This document shows positions 55,794-64,000 of a stretch of DNA of 64,000 nucleotides, piece by piece. A program made the position numbers and the translations under genes. The notes beneath the pieces were generated by a model that did no database searches, was not told where the DNA came from, and saw nothing but the letters and a program-made list of their open reading frames with translations. Source of the stretch: Nitrosovibrio sp. Nv4 (GTDB taxonomy: Bacteria; Pseudomonadota; Gammaproteobacteria; Burkholderiales; Nitrosomonadaceae); contig NZ_OCMZ01000002.1 in the NCBI RefSeq assembly GCF_900215485.1, positions 1,364,001 through 1,428,000 of the forward strand, read 5' to 3'. Each line of letters starts with the position of its first letter. Within the stretch, counting starts at the first letter, position 1.

Positions 55794-58250
55794 TCAGCTT
55801 TCGTCATCATCCTCATGATCGTGACTCTCATCATCGCAACAGGCGTCAACACTCTGCGCACTACAAGATTCGTCATGGTGCTTCTCGCAACACCCCTTAC
55901 GGCAATCGTCACAATTTCTGCACCCGCAATCGCTCCAGATCGTGTAGGCCATAACATCGAGAGTTTTCACGGGGGTCTCTGGATCATCGCTTGTAATAAT
56001 CAGCTCGGAAGACCTCGGGCACTTTTCAGTCGCCTTGTACCGAATCAAGACGCTCAGGCACGAGCCAGGCACTAGCGTCGCCGGGAAGGGATTGTTGATC
56101 AGCTTCCAGTGCTTGCTTTTGCGCTTGAATGCAACGCTTGTCACGTATAGTTTGCAGTCGCCCATGTTGCAGATGGAGATGGTACGCTCGCCGAGGCAAC
56201 ATGCCTTTACGCCACCAATGCATGTGGAGCCTGTGACGACGAGCTTGCCGGAAGGCGCATTCCCGGAAACTGCGACGACCTTTGCACCTGTCGGATCGTC
56301 ACTTATGATCGTGATCATGCCCGCCTTTGGACCGAAGCCAGTCGGTTCAAACCGAATAGGCACCTGCAAGGAGCCGCCAGCTGCTATGGCAATTGGATAT
56401 GCCAGAACGTTGGGGGCAAGGAACTCGGCGGAAGACGAAGTGATGCTGGTTATTGTGAGTGTGCAACCACCACTATTGCTTAAGGTTATCATCTGATCTA
56501 CAAAGGATCCGATGCAGGCGTTACCAAAATTGCCTGCATTCGCGATTATCGCAACCAACCTTGGTGCCCTTACTGTTCCTGATACTTCCACCAATTTCGG
56601 ACCGCCTGGATCGTTGCTGAACACGGTAATGGTTTCCGCCTTTGGCCCGAGACTGTCTGGCTGGAATCGGATCGGTACTTCAATAGCATTTCCTGCTTCG
56701 ATGGTGACGGGATATGACAAAACGCTCGGAACAAGAAACTCAGCAGCATCAGAGGAGGTAATGTTGGTTACAGCAAGCATGTCGCCGCCGCTGTTGCTCA
56801 GGTTCAGCATCATGTCCTTAAAGGATCCGGTGCATAGTTCGCCAAAGTTGCCGTCATCTGCGATCACAGTAACCAGTCTCGGTAGAAGAGTTTCAATTAT
56901 CGAACGCAAGTCTGGCATCACACCGATGTTGCCAGGTACACCTCCGCCTTGAGCAGTACCTGTAGCTGGATCGGACAACAGCGCGCGCATCTCGAGAGGC
57001 GATAGCGAATAGCCATTGTTTGCCTCATACATGCCCTGGACAATGAGCGCCGCCCCAGAAATAATAGGCGATGCTGAGCTAGTGCCATTAAAGGTGCTGG
57101 TATACGTCCTAGTGTTATCACCACCACCATTGTCGAGGTTTCCATAACCTGCAGTTACAACATTTTCACCCCAGGCATAACAGTCGACGCGACTACCAAA
57201 ATTCGAGAAACCTGCGCGATTGTGAGGTAAAGGTGAAAGAGCGGCGCCCACCACAATTGCCCCTGATTCCTTGAAATCGCCGCTCCCTCGATTAAGTACG
57301 AAATTGCCGCCCCCATCTGTATAGCTGTCTAGATCAAAAGAACCATTTCCCGCTGCTTCCACTACAACGATTCCGAGAGCGACGGCGAGCCGTATCGCGT
57401 CAAAATCTGCGGCATCGGTTTCAGTAGGTAAAAGGCCTTTCTGAATCTCTAGCAATAATACGTCACCGACCTGTAGTGTTGGCAGAGCGCCTGCAATCGC
57501 GTCAGCCACGTTCCCTGATGAGCTGCTGGCGGTATCCCAGTGACTTGTCACATTAACCGACGATACCGATGGCGCGATTCCGACAACACCAACCGTATTA
57601 TCGTCAGCAATAACTTCGCCAAGAACCGCAGTTCCGTGATTACCAACATATCCATCAATGCCGTCGCGGTTGTCACCGTACAGAAGTGCCGGTGATTTAC
57701 TTGCGAAATCTTCGTGATCCAAAAACCAGCCTTGTTCCAAATCAACAAATCCAACACCCGCGCCTTCGCCGTTCGGTTGCGTCCAAGCCCAGCGTGCATC
57801 TATTCCAATGGGAGCTGCGTCCTGGTAGTTTTGATTAGCGTTATAGGGATCGTCAGCCGGGTTAACCGCAGGATCCGTAGCTTCCAATTCGCGATATGCA
57901 ACGTCCACTTCATCGAGGGCACTGAAACGTTTTACGATTTCTTCTGTTTTTTCAGGAGAATGACGAACATCGAGTTTCCAGTAGGACGTGAGGCTATGTA
58001 ACGGCGGCAGTTCGGTTTGAGCCGCCTGTTTTTCAAGTTCACGTATCTTTTCCGGTGGCAACGCACGTATCACTGGCCGTGTTTCTTTGATTTCGTACGA
58101 ATCAAGCAGTTTCTCGATACCATGCAATTTGCACTCAGCGGCAAACGATCGTAATGATTTCATCGACTCGCTCGCAGGAGCGGTTCCCTGTGCGATTCGA
58201 ATGACGATAAAACCGCTATAGCGGGGGGGATAGACCTTTCCTGTTTCCAT
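55794..58250 (-). CDS. S8 serine peptidase with choice-of-anchor-D repeats and Cys/His-rich tail
   Basis: Subtilisin-like protein of 818 residues. Catalytic Asp in AGVGFVDLEQGWFLDHEDF (170), His in GNHGTAVLGEV (205) and Ser in STFNGTSSASPIISGAALIV (near 395). Residues about 470-690 hold two ASH/choice-of-anchor-D repeats (both with RLV-[TA]-[VI]-I-A-[DN]-[DA]-GNFG starts and VPIRF-[QE]-P ends), and a third more divergent unit follows. The tail (about 765-818) is packed with Cys, His and Asp: CGCRNCDDCRKGCCEKHH, then DESCSAQSVDACCDD. There is no signal peptide, unusual for this class. AAGGAG lies 6 bases before ATG 58250. Confidence 0.88.
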   Translation of the reverse strand: METGKVYPPRYSGFIVIRIAQGTAPASESMKSLRSFAAECKLHGIEKLLDSYEIKETRPVIRALPPEKIRELEKQAAQTELPPLHSLTSYWKLDVRHSPEKTEEIVKRFSALDEVDVAYRELEATDPAVNPADDPYNANQNYQDAAPIGIDARWAWTQPNGEGAGVGFVDLEQGWFLDHEDFASKSPALLYGDNRDGIDGYVGNHGTAVLGEVIADDNTVGVVGIAPSVSSVNVTSHWDTASSSSGNVADAIAGALPTLQVGDVLLLEIQKGLLPTETDAADFDAIRLAVALGIVVVEAAGNGSFDLDSYTDGGGNFVLNRGSGDFKESGAIVVGAALSPLPHNRAGFSNFGSRVDCYAWGENVVTAGYGNLDNGGGDNTRTYTSTFNGTSSASPIISGAALIVQGMYEANNGYSLSPLEMRALLSDPATGTAQGGGVPGNIGVMPDLRSIIETLLPRLVTVIADDGNFGELCTGSFKDMMLNLSNSGGDMLAVTNITSSDAAEFLVPSVLSYPVTIEAGNAIEVPIRFQPDSLGPKAETITVFSNDPGGPKLVEVSGTVRAPRLVAIIANAGNFGNACIGSFVDQMITLSNSGGCTLTITSITSSSAEFLAPNVLAYPIAIAAGGSLQVPIRFEPTGFGPKAGMITIISDDPTGAKVVAVSGNAPSGKLVVTGSTCIGGVKACCLGERTISICNMGDCKLYVTSVAFKRKSKHWKLINNPFPATLVPGSCLSVLIRYKATEKCPRSSELIITSDDPETPVKTLDVMAYTIWSDCGCRNCDDCRKGCCEKHHDESCSAQSVDACCDDESHDHEDDDES

Positions 58251-58314
58251 GCCAATCTCCTTTTAGGGATTCTGCAATCCAGCGGAACGAAAACGCTGAA
58301 GAGTTCCTCATCTC

Positions 58315-58342
58315 AAATTAGATCATCAATATAAATTGTCAA
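58315..58342 (-). promoter_or_regulatory. Sigma-70-type promoter of the S8 peptidase
   Basis: On the minus strand TTGACA (58337-58342) is followed after 16 bp by TAATTT (58315-58320), about 65 bp before the ATG. The -35 is perfect, the -10 weak. Confidence 0.5.
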
Positions 58343-58515
58343 CCCAGCGCATCTATACATCAGGTTATGGTCGAACTGACAGGAGACAGGTACTTTTTGA
58401 CGGGCTTGTCGTTTAGCGTGGTGAAATGATCGGCAGATGAGGTAATGGAAAACAGAGATTTTCCAGATATACAGGGTACGAGGCCAGGGCAGGAGATGAG
58501 ACGCGCTCTCCTCCG

Positions 58516-58746
58516 TCAGATAACGATCCGCTCAACCTCATCCAGGGAGACTAGGTCGTTACGCCGACCATAAAGTCCAGTCGTGCGTGCGCTCTCGTGG
58601 GCGGCCATTTGTTGCACCACCTCAAGCTTTCCGCCATTACGTAACGTAAGTATTCCATGATACCTGGTAGCGCGAAAGGAGCGATTGCCGATACGGGTGA
58701 GGATATCTGCATCCGTGGCTCTTCGGCGGATCATGCGGTTTGCATC
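58516..58746 (-). pseudogene. Tyrosine recombinase (integrase) C-terminal remnant
   Basis: The reading DANRMIRRRATDADILTRIG, NRSFRAT and then NGGKLEVVQQMAAHESARTT, GLYGRRNDLVSLDEVERI is the last third of a site-specific integrase, with the Arg of RAT, the His-x2-Arg of HESARTT and the Tyr nucleophile in GLY. Between RAT and NGGK the expected text is scrambled by an inserted base and a TTACG duplication that together restore frame. No N-terminal part is present. Confidence 0.75.
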
Positions 58747-58818
58747 GACGCGGTAGCTAATGGATGAACCGGAGCACTTGAGAGAATTTGCTAACCATAG
58801 GTGTTTTTTTCGAAGCAT

Positions 58819-59162
58819 AGGGTGGCGCCGACTCCGACTCGCTCAAAGAGAATGAATTCACTTTCTATGCTCGGTAATCCAAGGAGTACGAAAGATTGCT
58901 TTTCAGTTCTATTCGAAGCTTGGTACAACCTGGGCGTCGCCTTCCTGCAGTCTGGCAGGATGGAATGTAAAGCACCGGGACTGAAACTCGTCCTGGAAGA
59001 CTTGATAGAGGAAGCTAGAATCCAAGATGAAGCTCGGCTTGGGAATAAGCCACAAGCCCGGCAATGCGCAGCATCGGAAATCGCTTACCCCAACTAGTGG
59101 TTGGACTTAACTTGGCCAGGGGAGATGCATCCTGGCTCGCAGGGCATCTCCATTGAACCGGC
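58819..59162. other. Intergenic region
   Basis: A 98-codon + strand frame (58801-59097) overlaps the integrase remnant and has no family likeness. No other signal. Confidence 0.35.
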
Positions 59163-59492
59163 TTACTGTTGCGCAGTACCCTTTATTTGTTCCAGCACGA
59201 TTTGATTCAGAGCGCTGGAAGTGCTTTGCGCTGTACAGCTTCCACTTCCGCTGGCAACTTGGGCTCCTAAAACATCCGCGGCGACGTTACATACGGTAGC
59301 GGCGACCGAAACAGGCGCCTGCACTGTCACGGGAATCTGACTCACGTCGACGTTGATGTTCTTGGCAATATTATTCGCCACATTGCTAATATCAACGTTA
59401 ACTAATCCCGACTGCTGAGCAAAGGCTGCTGGTGCCATGCTTAATACAACGGCCGAGCCGATTGCAGCTAATATCGTTTTTATATTTTTCAT
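59163..59492 (-). CDS. Small secreted protein, unknown function
   Basis: 109 residues from ATG 59492 with AGGAG 7 bases upstream; an ATG two codons earlier stands too close to the ribosome site. Signal peptide about 1-25 ending APAAFA-QQ. The mature part is Val/Asn/Ala-rich with regular alternation (VDISNVANNIAKNINVDVSQ), two Cys and no domain known. Likely a small periplasmic or surface protein. Confidence 0.7.
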   Translation of the reverse strand: MKNIKTILAAIGSAVVLSMAPAAFAQQSGLVNVDISNVANNIAKNINVDVSQIPVTVQAPVSVAATVCNVAADVLGAQVASGSGSCTAQSTSSALNQIVLEQIKGTAQQ

Positions 59493-59702
59493 TTTCATAC
59501 TCCTTTAATTGGATTTAAGGGGCAAGTTACATGAGCTGATTGCGAGGTTCCCTTTTATTTGAAACGGCCGGAGTGGTCTGTACGCTGGCAAACATTGCTA
59601 AAGCCCAACAACGGGCAGAAAAAGAGGGCTTAGAGAAAGGAAGAGATGGGGCCAATAAACAAAAAAAAGGCTCAACTCTCCCTGCCGCTATTCCTAATTT
59701 AT

Positions 59703-59814
59703 TTCCAACGGATACGCCGAGGTTCTCAGCCACGTCCCGTGGCGGTACGCCATTAGGTAGCAGTTTTTTTGCAGAAGAGGAAGTTTTTCTCCCGCCATTT
59801 ACAGTTGATAACAT
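59703..59814 (-). pseudogene. Resolvase HTH fragment
   Basis: AKKLLPNGVPPRDVAENLGVSV is the C-terminal helix-turn-helix of a serine recombinase of the GVPPRDVAENLGVSVPTLYR type; the expected end is lost after GVSV. No catalytic part is nearby on this strand. Confidence 0.6.
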
Positions 59815-59946
59815 ATTTTATCAACTGCTTCCAACCCCCCATTTTTGTAGTCTCCCGACTACAGCTAGCTCTAGCTTGACTCGGGAACTGGAGAGTCCGA
59901 GACAAATGGAAGATTGATCGCGTGCCTACGTCAATCTGGAATACGG

Positions 59947-60144
59947 TCGCTCATCAGGGAAAGGCAGCGGGAGGGAATAGCCCTGGCAAAAGCCAAGGGG
60001 ACGGTCTACAAGGGCAGGAAGCCAGCGCTCAATGCGGAACGAATCGCTCAACTGCGAGAACAGGCCGCAGCAGGAGCAAACCGGACAAAGCTGGCAAAAG
60101 AGTTTGGCATCAGTCGGGAGACCCTGTACCAATACATTCGGTAA
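59947..60144 (+). pseudogene. Serine recombinase C-terminal fragment
   Basis: SLIRERQREGIALAKAKG, followed by GRKPALNAERIAQLREQAAA and a helix-turn-helix (LAKEFGISRETLYQYIR-stop), is the last third of a Tn3-type resolvase or invertase. The catalytic N-terminal domain is missing. It is a different recombinase from the fragment at 59703 and from the intact gene at 50362. Confidence 0.75.
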
Positions 60145-60167
60145 ACCGTGGGAGCAGCTGCGTTTGT

Positions 60168-60638
60168 CTAGAATTTCTCCTGATCCCTTCCATACTCCAG
60201 ATGATAAGGGCCTGCTGGCAGCCCTTTTGGCGGTAGAAATACCTGCTTGTTCGCCTGCCGCGCCAGCGGCTGATAATCGGTCGCCATTGCGTTCACCGCT
60301 GCTGCGATCGCCATGCCTATCAATCCCCCTCCGGCGCCTCCTGAACTCTGCACCACTTTTTCATTGGCCTGCCACAGGACCATGCCAGTGCGCGTATCTC
60401 TCAGCTCATAGTCCATCTCAACAGCAACGGTCGAGGCAAGAAGAATGTATTTGCTGCTCCAGTCCTTGATGGTGATGTACAGTGCGGCATCAGCGCCAAA
60501 CAGTTCATGCAAGCGCTGTGTGGCGAGCAAATGAATGTGTCCCGCCTCCGCCAGTCCGAAATCTTTCAGGACGAGGTCCGTCAGATAGACGGGAAATACG
60601 TAATAGCCGCGTTCGGCCAACGGCCTCGTTACGGTAGG
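60168..60638 (-). pseudogene. GNA1162/DUF799-like lipoprotein, 5'-truncated
   Basis: TVTRPLAERGYYVFPVYLTD, then HLLATQRLHELFGADAALYI and VEMDYELRDTRTGMVLWQAN, match the DUF799/GNA1162 outer-membrane lipoprotein family over its last 150 residues. The signal peptide, lipobox and first domain (the usual ...VLPPLNE... text) are missing; upstream codons are unlike the family and the breakpoint lies near 60638. The C-terminal part is intact to the stop. Neighbour genes of the usual three-gene DUF799 cluster are absent. Confidence 0.65.
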
Positions 60639-61029
60639 GGTATTCCTGCAATTGGGAGAATGGCATACAATTGGAATCGTCAAGGGTCGCATGGGCTTGC
60701 GTGCGACGGGGATTATACCCGCCACTGTCAGCAAGCCATTTGCGGCCTTTGCGTTTCTTGGAAGCACCGTAGAACTCCGCGCGTTAGGGATAATGGCCGC
60801 TTCATGCTGCGCGACAACATGCGTAAGAATGGTCGTCTTCCCGGTGGGAGACCATCGCCCGTTTATTCTCGCGGCCCCGGATATTGAAGTCCTGACCGAT
60901 GGGGTGGGCGATATTTCCGCTCACTCGCCCCCGATCCTGGGGGAAATAGTGCTCGTATTTCTCATTACAGGGCGAAATCGTCGTAGGGGCCTCTAATCCG
61001 CCCTCTGTGATGATTTCCCTCGTTTTGGC
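60639..61029. other. Unassigned stretch
   Basis: Open frames on both strands (for example 60652-60996 on +) without recognised family. Probably debris of mobile DNA between two pseudogenes. Confidence 0.35.
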
Positions 61030-62167
61030 GGGTTACCCCATCAACCAGCGCCGATACGCGTTCCTGCGCCTTGTCACGGCCTCATTTTTTGGCATCGCTG
61101 ATGAACTTGACGGACTCGGCGTTACTCATGCCTGACAGTGCCGTATTGTCGCCCTCGAACGGCTTCACACCCTACAATGCGCGCAGTTTTTCCGCCGCGC
61201 GAACGTCATCCTTCACGGTCGGGTCTGGCGCAGCTTGGCTATTTCCTGTTTCAACACCCGGCCAAGCGATTCATCGGCAATGCCGTCCTCGATGTCGGCC
61301 TCGGCATCGCGCAGCTCGCGCCGCGTCCTGACGTACGCCTGAACGTCGGCGTCGCCGGCCAGCTTGTCGCGCTGCGCGGTCAGCGCCTCGGTTTTGTCTT
61401 TAAGTTCCTGTTTCGGTCGGATTGATTTTGCGCATGGCATGCGCGATGGGCATGGCGCGCATGCAGGTAGTCCTCGACCTCCTCATATTCCAGCTTATCA
61501 TCATGGGTCGCCTTGATGAGCGGATCGCGCATGTCCTGCTCGAAGTCGTCGGTGCGCGCCCGCACCATACCCGAGTACCGTTCCTCGGCCAGTACCGCAT
61601 CCCGGCCTCGGGTACCAGCGCGGCGCGCTTCTGGATATCGCGCGGCGGCTTGAAGCGGTCCTGAAAATTGTAGATGAGGGTATCCGCGATGCGGTCCATG
61701 CGGTCGTGGAAGGGTGTCGCGCCATTAGCAGGATTAGCAGCGGTTGCCGTAGTGGCGCGAGAAAAAGCGTGACCACAACCGTCGGGCCTGACTTCGCCCT
61801 TGACAATCTGGACCATTTGCGCGAATCTGGGTGTAGCGCCAGCGGGCGGAATACTGGTCAGGTTTGGGGAACCAAGCCTCTCCGCTATCCTTTTAGACGC
61901 TGGCGTTGCTATTTCCACCGCTTGCAACGTGTATATCCGGTTGCCGCCACGTTCCGGGTGCTGCGTGAATTCCTTCACCAGCATTTCCACATGCAGGATC
62001 TCGCCCTTGAACGGCATGGGCACATCGAAATGATGAATGGCCGCAATGGTCATCGCGTCCGTTTCCTTTGTGCCGGGTCTGCTATCTCCTTTCGTTGCCA
62101 GCCGGAATAGCTTGTCTATGTTGGCTATTGCCTCATAGTGGGCAGCTCGTGAAACAGAATGGTCCAT
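61030..62167 (-). pseudogene. Large phage/plasmid polyvalent protein, multiply broken
   Basis: A single protein can be followed through several frames on the minus strand. It runs AAHYEAIANIDKLFRLATKG and MPFKGEILHVEMLVKEFTQH (62167-61950), then FHDRMDRIADTLIYNFQDRF (near 61680). After a frameshift come ARTDDFEQDMRDPLIKATHD and YEEVEDYLHARHA (near 61500), and TEALTAQRDKLAGDADVQAY and LRDAEADIEDGIADESLGRV (near 61330). Then, past a TAG, FEGDNTALSGMSNAESVKFI (near 61120) and, past a TGA, the end. The order and text are those of the giant polyvalent proteins of phages and plasmids (BECR-nuclease-like and LPD modules). At least two stops and two frameshifts make it dead. Confidence 0.7.
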
Positions 62168-62279
62168 CGCGAATAGTCGCACTCGGGCAATTGGACCGAA
62201 TTTTCCCCTCTGTTTTCCAAAATCAGCTCTGCAAAAGATATGTAGCATTCGAATTACTTTCCACAGTGCCAACGAATGT

Positions 62280-62660
62280 ATGAGATTACTTAAAATTCAT
62301 CTCCGCAAAAATAGTTGCCGGCCATTTCTGACGCTGCTAAATAAGCACAGCCTGCATTACTTACTGGGTGAACAAAAGGTAAGCATGAGGATGGATGCGC
62401 CTTTCGTAAACATTCTTCAGTCAGCAGAAACCTGGGACAAGCTTCCAACGGTAATCATTGAGTTCCTGGATCGGCCCAACCGAAAAGTTTTGATTACAGC
62501 CAAAGACGGTCGAAGGATTAATGCAGGGGGCCTTGCCTATAAAGAACTTGAGTGGCTTGTTGCAAGCGCCAAAGGTATTGAGCCATTTGAGGCGGCGCTA
62601 GACCAAACGCAATTCTGGTCGCCAGAAAATACGCCACGTCCAATGAGAACATCCAACTAA
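62280..62660 (+). CDS. Hypothetical protein, 126 residues
   Basis: Coherent frame (MRLLKIHLRKNSCRPFLTLL; EQKVSMRMDAPFVNILQSAE; RKVLITAKDGRRINAGGLAY), no signal peptide or membrane helix. Not a family I can name. The start could also be ATG 62385 (MRMDAPFV). It sits between the polyvalent-protein remnant and a secreted small gene and may be mobile-element cargo. Confidence 0.55.
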   Translation: MRLLKIHLRKNSCRPFLTLLNKHSLHYLLGEQKVSMRMDAPFVNILQSAETWDKLPTVIIEFLDRPNRKVLITAKDGRRINAGGLAYKELEWLVASAKGIEPFEAALDQTQFWSPENTPRPMRTSN

Positions 62661-62904
62661 ACCTAATTGCTTACGGTCAATGAAGTCATGGCTTCAAAAT
62701 TGCCAAGCGGGGGAAAGGAGTTCACGTGATTGAAAAGCTGTCCGACGTCCATCGGTCATTAATACCAGATTGCGTTTTATTTATAGCAGAGCCCGGTCGA
62801 TAGAAGGTAAAAAGGCTCAAACCGGAAAGGAGACAGCGGCCCGCATATGCATATATCAGGCAGCTGCACTTTAATCACAAACAATAGATGAGGGGAAGGG
62901 GATA

Positions 62905-63153
62905 ATGAATAAAATAGGTTTGACGTTTGTCGCCGGGTTTCTTCTCGGCCTCGCACTGGATACGTCAGCTGGCTCCCCCGTTCTCGTTGACAAGAAAACC
63001 GTCAAGTATCTCGGCAACCTGAGCAGCAATCCATACGATCCCGACAGTACCAGCAATCCATATGGCCGCTATGGAAGTGAGTATTCGCAGGATAGTATCA
63101 ACAACCCATACGGACAGTACGGCTCCCCCTACAGCCAGGATAAGTGCGAATAA
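62905..63153 (+). CDS. Small secreted protein with NPYGxYGS repeats
   Basis: 82 residues with a signal peptide (MNKIGLTFVAGFLLGLALDT, cut near SAG-SP). The mature part begins VKYLGNLSSNPYDPDS and carries repeats SNPYGRYGSEYSQDS and NNPYGQYGSPYSQDK. This Tyr/Gly/Asn/Pro pattern is known from small periplasmic proteins found in genomic islands; function unknown. GGGGAAGGGGATA precedes ATG 62905, a strong ribosome site. Confidence 0.75.
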   Translation: MNKIGLTFVAGFLLGLALDTSAGSPVLVDKKTVKYLGNLSSNPYDPDSTSNPYGRYGSEYSQDSINNPYGQYGSPYSQDKCE

Positions 63154-63401
63154 TCCCTATGCAACCAACCCTCCTGCAATAGAGTCGCAGCCAACACCCG
63201 GCCTCGGCATGGAACCGTTGCAGAGGTTCTAATCCTTGGCAACGGAACATTCCGTTCGGCTAAATGTCCTGTTACGAGCAATTCGAGGCGAGACAACATC
63301 TCGGCAGGATGGCCATAATTTCACAGGTTGCAAAACTCGCGGCATCTGGCAAATCGTCCGGTTGAAAAACGGCGGGGAGTAAAAAGGCTCTTGAAGCCTG
63401 T
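63154..63401. other. Gap downstream of terminase small subunit
   Basis: Where a terminase large-subunit gene would be expected on the minus strand there is none; no supported gene in these 248 bp. Confidence 0.4.
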
Positions 63402-63974
63402 TTAACCCTGACGAGGTTTTCTGATATCAGATACGCCCATTACCTCGCCGTCTGGCGAAACGAAGGAAACGGCAATACCTTTAAGAGCAAGCGCCCCCTG
63501 GCTGTTGTCCTTATCGAATAGCCGAAGATGCTTGAACAGGCGCTCCTGAGCGCTGTTCTTGTCCCATAGCTTGATCTTGCACATCCGACCGATTACTTTG
63601 CCTTCCGACATCATCTGGCCCACCTCAATTGATTTGATGGCCGCAGCTGTTGCATCATCGAGTTCATGGATCGACTTGGGTGATCCATCCGTATTGAACA
63701 GCTTGCGTATATCCGAGAACGCAAGTGCGGATGCCTCGCGTAACACGTTCTCTGTGTTTACTTCACATCGGCTGGCGGATATTTTCTCCTTCTGCTGTAT
63801 AGCCTGCTGCACCTTAACGTTGCTTAGCAGTCGGGACGCACACGCCTCAGCTGCATTGCCCCGCGCGTTATAGCCGGCGCGTCTATATGCAGCAGTGGCA
63901 TTCAGGTCAACGCAATACTCGTTCGCAAATCTCTGCTGTTTTAGCGTCAGCTCAGTTCGATTTGGTTTCTTCAT
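63402..63974 (-). CDS. Phage terminase small subunit
   Basis: DNA-recognition subunit of a phage packaging enzyme, 190 residues. The terminase_2-type opening KPNRTELTLKQQRFANEYCV and then NATAAYRRAGYNARGNAAEA form the N-terminal helix-turn-helix. Next come CASRLLSNVKVQQAIQQKEK, the oligomerisation helices and a C-terminal tail. GTG 63977 directly precedes ATG 63974; GGGCGGGG is upstream. No large subunit, portal or capsid gene follows on its strand in the window, so it is a lone remnant or the head lies beyond the right edge. Confidence 0.88.
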   Translation of the reverse strand: MKKPNRTELTLKQQRFANEYCVDLNATAAYRRAGYNARGNAAEACASRLLSNVKVQQAIQQKEKISASRCEVNTENVLREASALAFSDIRKLFNTDGSPKSIHELDDATAAAIKSIEVGQMMSEGKVIGRMCKIKLWDKNSAQERLFKHLRLFDKDNSQGALALKGIAVSFVSPDGEVMGVSDIRKPRQG

Positions 63975-64000
63975 CACCCCGCCCTTTTCCAGAAAGTCAG

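Noticed and set aside
58801-59097. 98-codon + frame beside the integrase remnant
   Set aside because: Starts opposite the integrase region and has no coherent protein features.
60652-60996. 114-codon + frame thought to be a PAAR-like protein
   Set aside because: The G-D pattern is too weak on either strand and no PAAR repeat order can be shown.

Overview
The window reads as chromosome of a betaproteobacterium. The best guess is an ammonia oxidiser close to Nitrosospira (Nitrosomonadaceae), judging from the AniA-type copper nitrite reductase, a PEP-CTERM protein with a sigma-54 type promoter, and the style of glnA, uppP, thiC and the signalling genes. The genus is inferred from protein style, not proven.

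Layout. 1-10 kb is core metabolism and envelope: a TolC-family channel cut by the left edge, pcm, thiC, uppP, a rhodanese, glnA, a Sel1-repeat lipoprotein and a putative Na+/H+ antiporter. The thiC leader carries a TPP riboswitch whose aptamer is split by a short inverted-repeat element. 10-21 kb holds a LapA-like protein, pbpG, a three-gene signalling operon (histidine kinase, Rcp1-type regulator, REC-REC-PAS-GAF-GGDEF-EAL protein), an ExbB/ExbD/TonB-like trio and an S9 peptidase. 21-36 kb is accessory: an unknown His-rich membrane protein, an EEP-family secreted protein, an O-methyltransferase plus the tail of a lost paralogue, an orphan 612-residue protein, an ADP-ribosylglycohydrolase, a hybrid kinase with a diguanylate cyclase, and a hexapeptide-repeat PEP-CTERM protein.

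36-50 kb is a defence island. A decayed type I restriction subunit (hsdR) borders a cytosine-5 methyltransferase and an AspBHI-like nuclease on the + strand. Converging on them is a tightly coupled six-gene operon on the - strand. In transcription order it encodes an ankyrin protein fused to a complete RpoD-like sigma factor, a MORC/MutL-type GHKL ATPase, a Z1 superfamily-II ATPase, a PD-(D/E)XK protein, an AIPR protein and Vsr. A serine recombinase lies divergently beside the operon. The ATPase/Z1/nuclease/AIPR/Vsr/methylase association belongs to known families of MORC-linked restriction systems. The ankyrin-sigma fusion as first gene is the most unusual feature of the window.

50-64 kb is patchy: unknown proteins, a 5'-truncated nirK, a D-lactate dehydrogenase-like enzyme and a large S8 peptidase with a Cys/His-rich tail. 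A graveyard of mobile DNA follows: integrase and resolvase stubs, a multiply broken phage or plasmid polyvalent protein, and a lone terminase small subunit. No rRNA, tRNA or CRISPR array was recognised.
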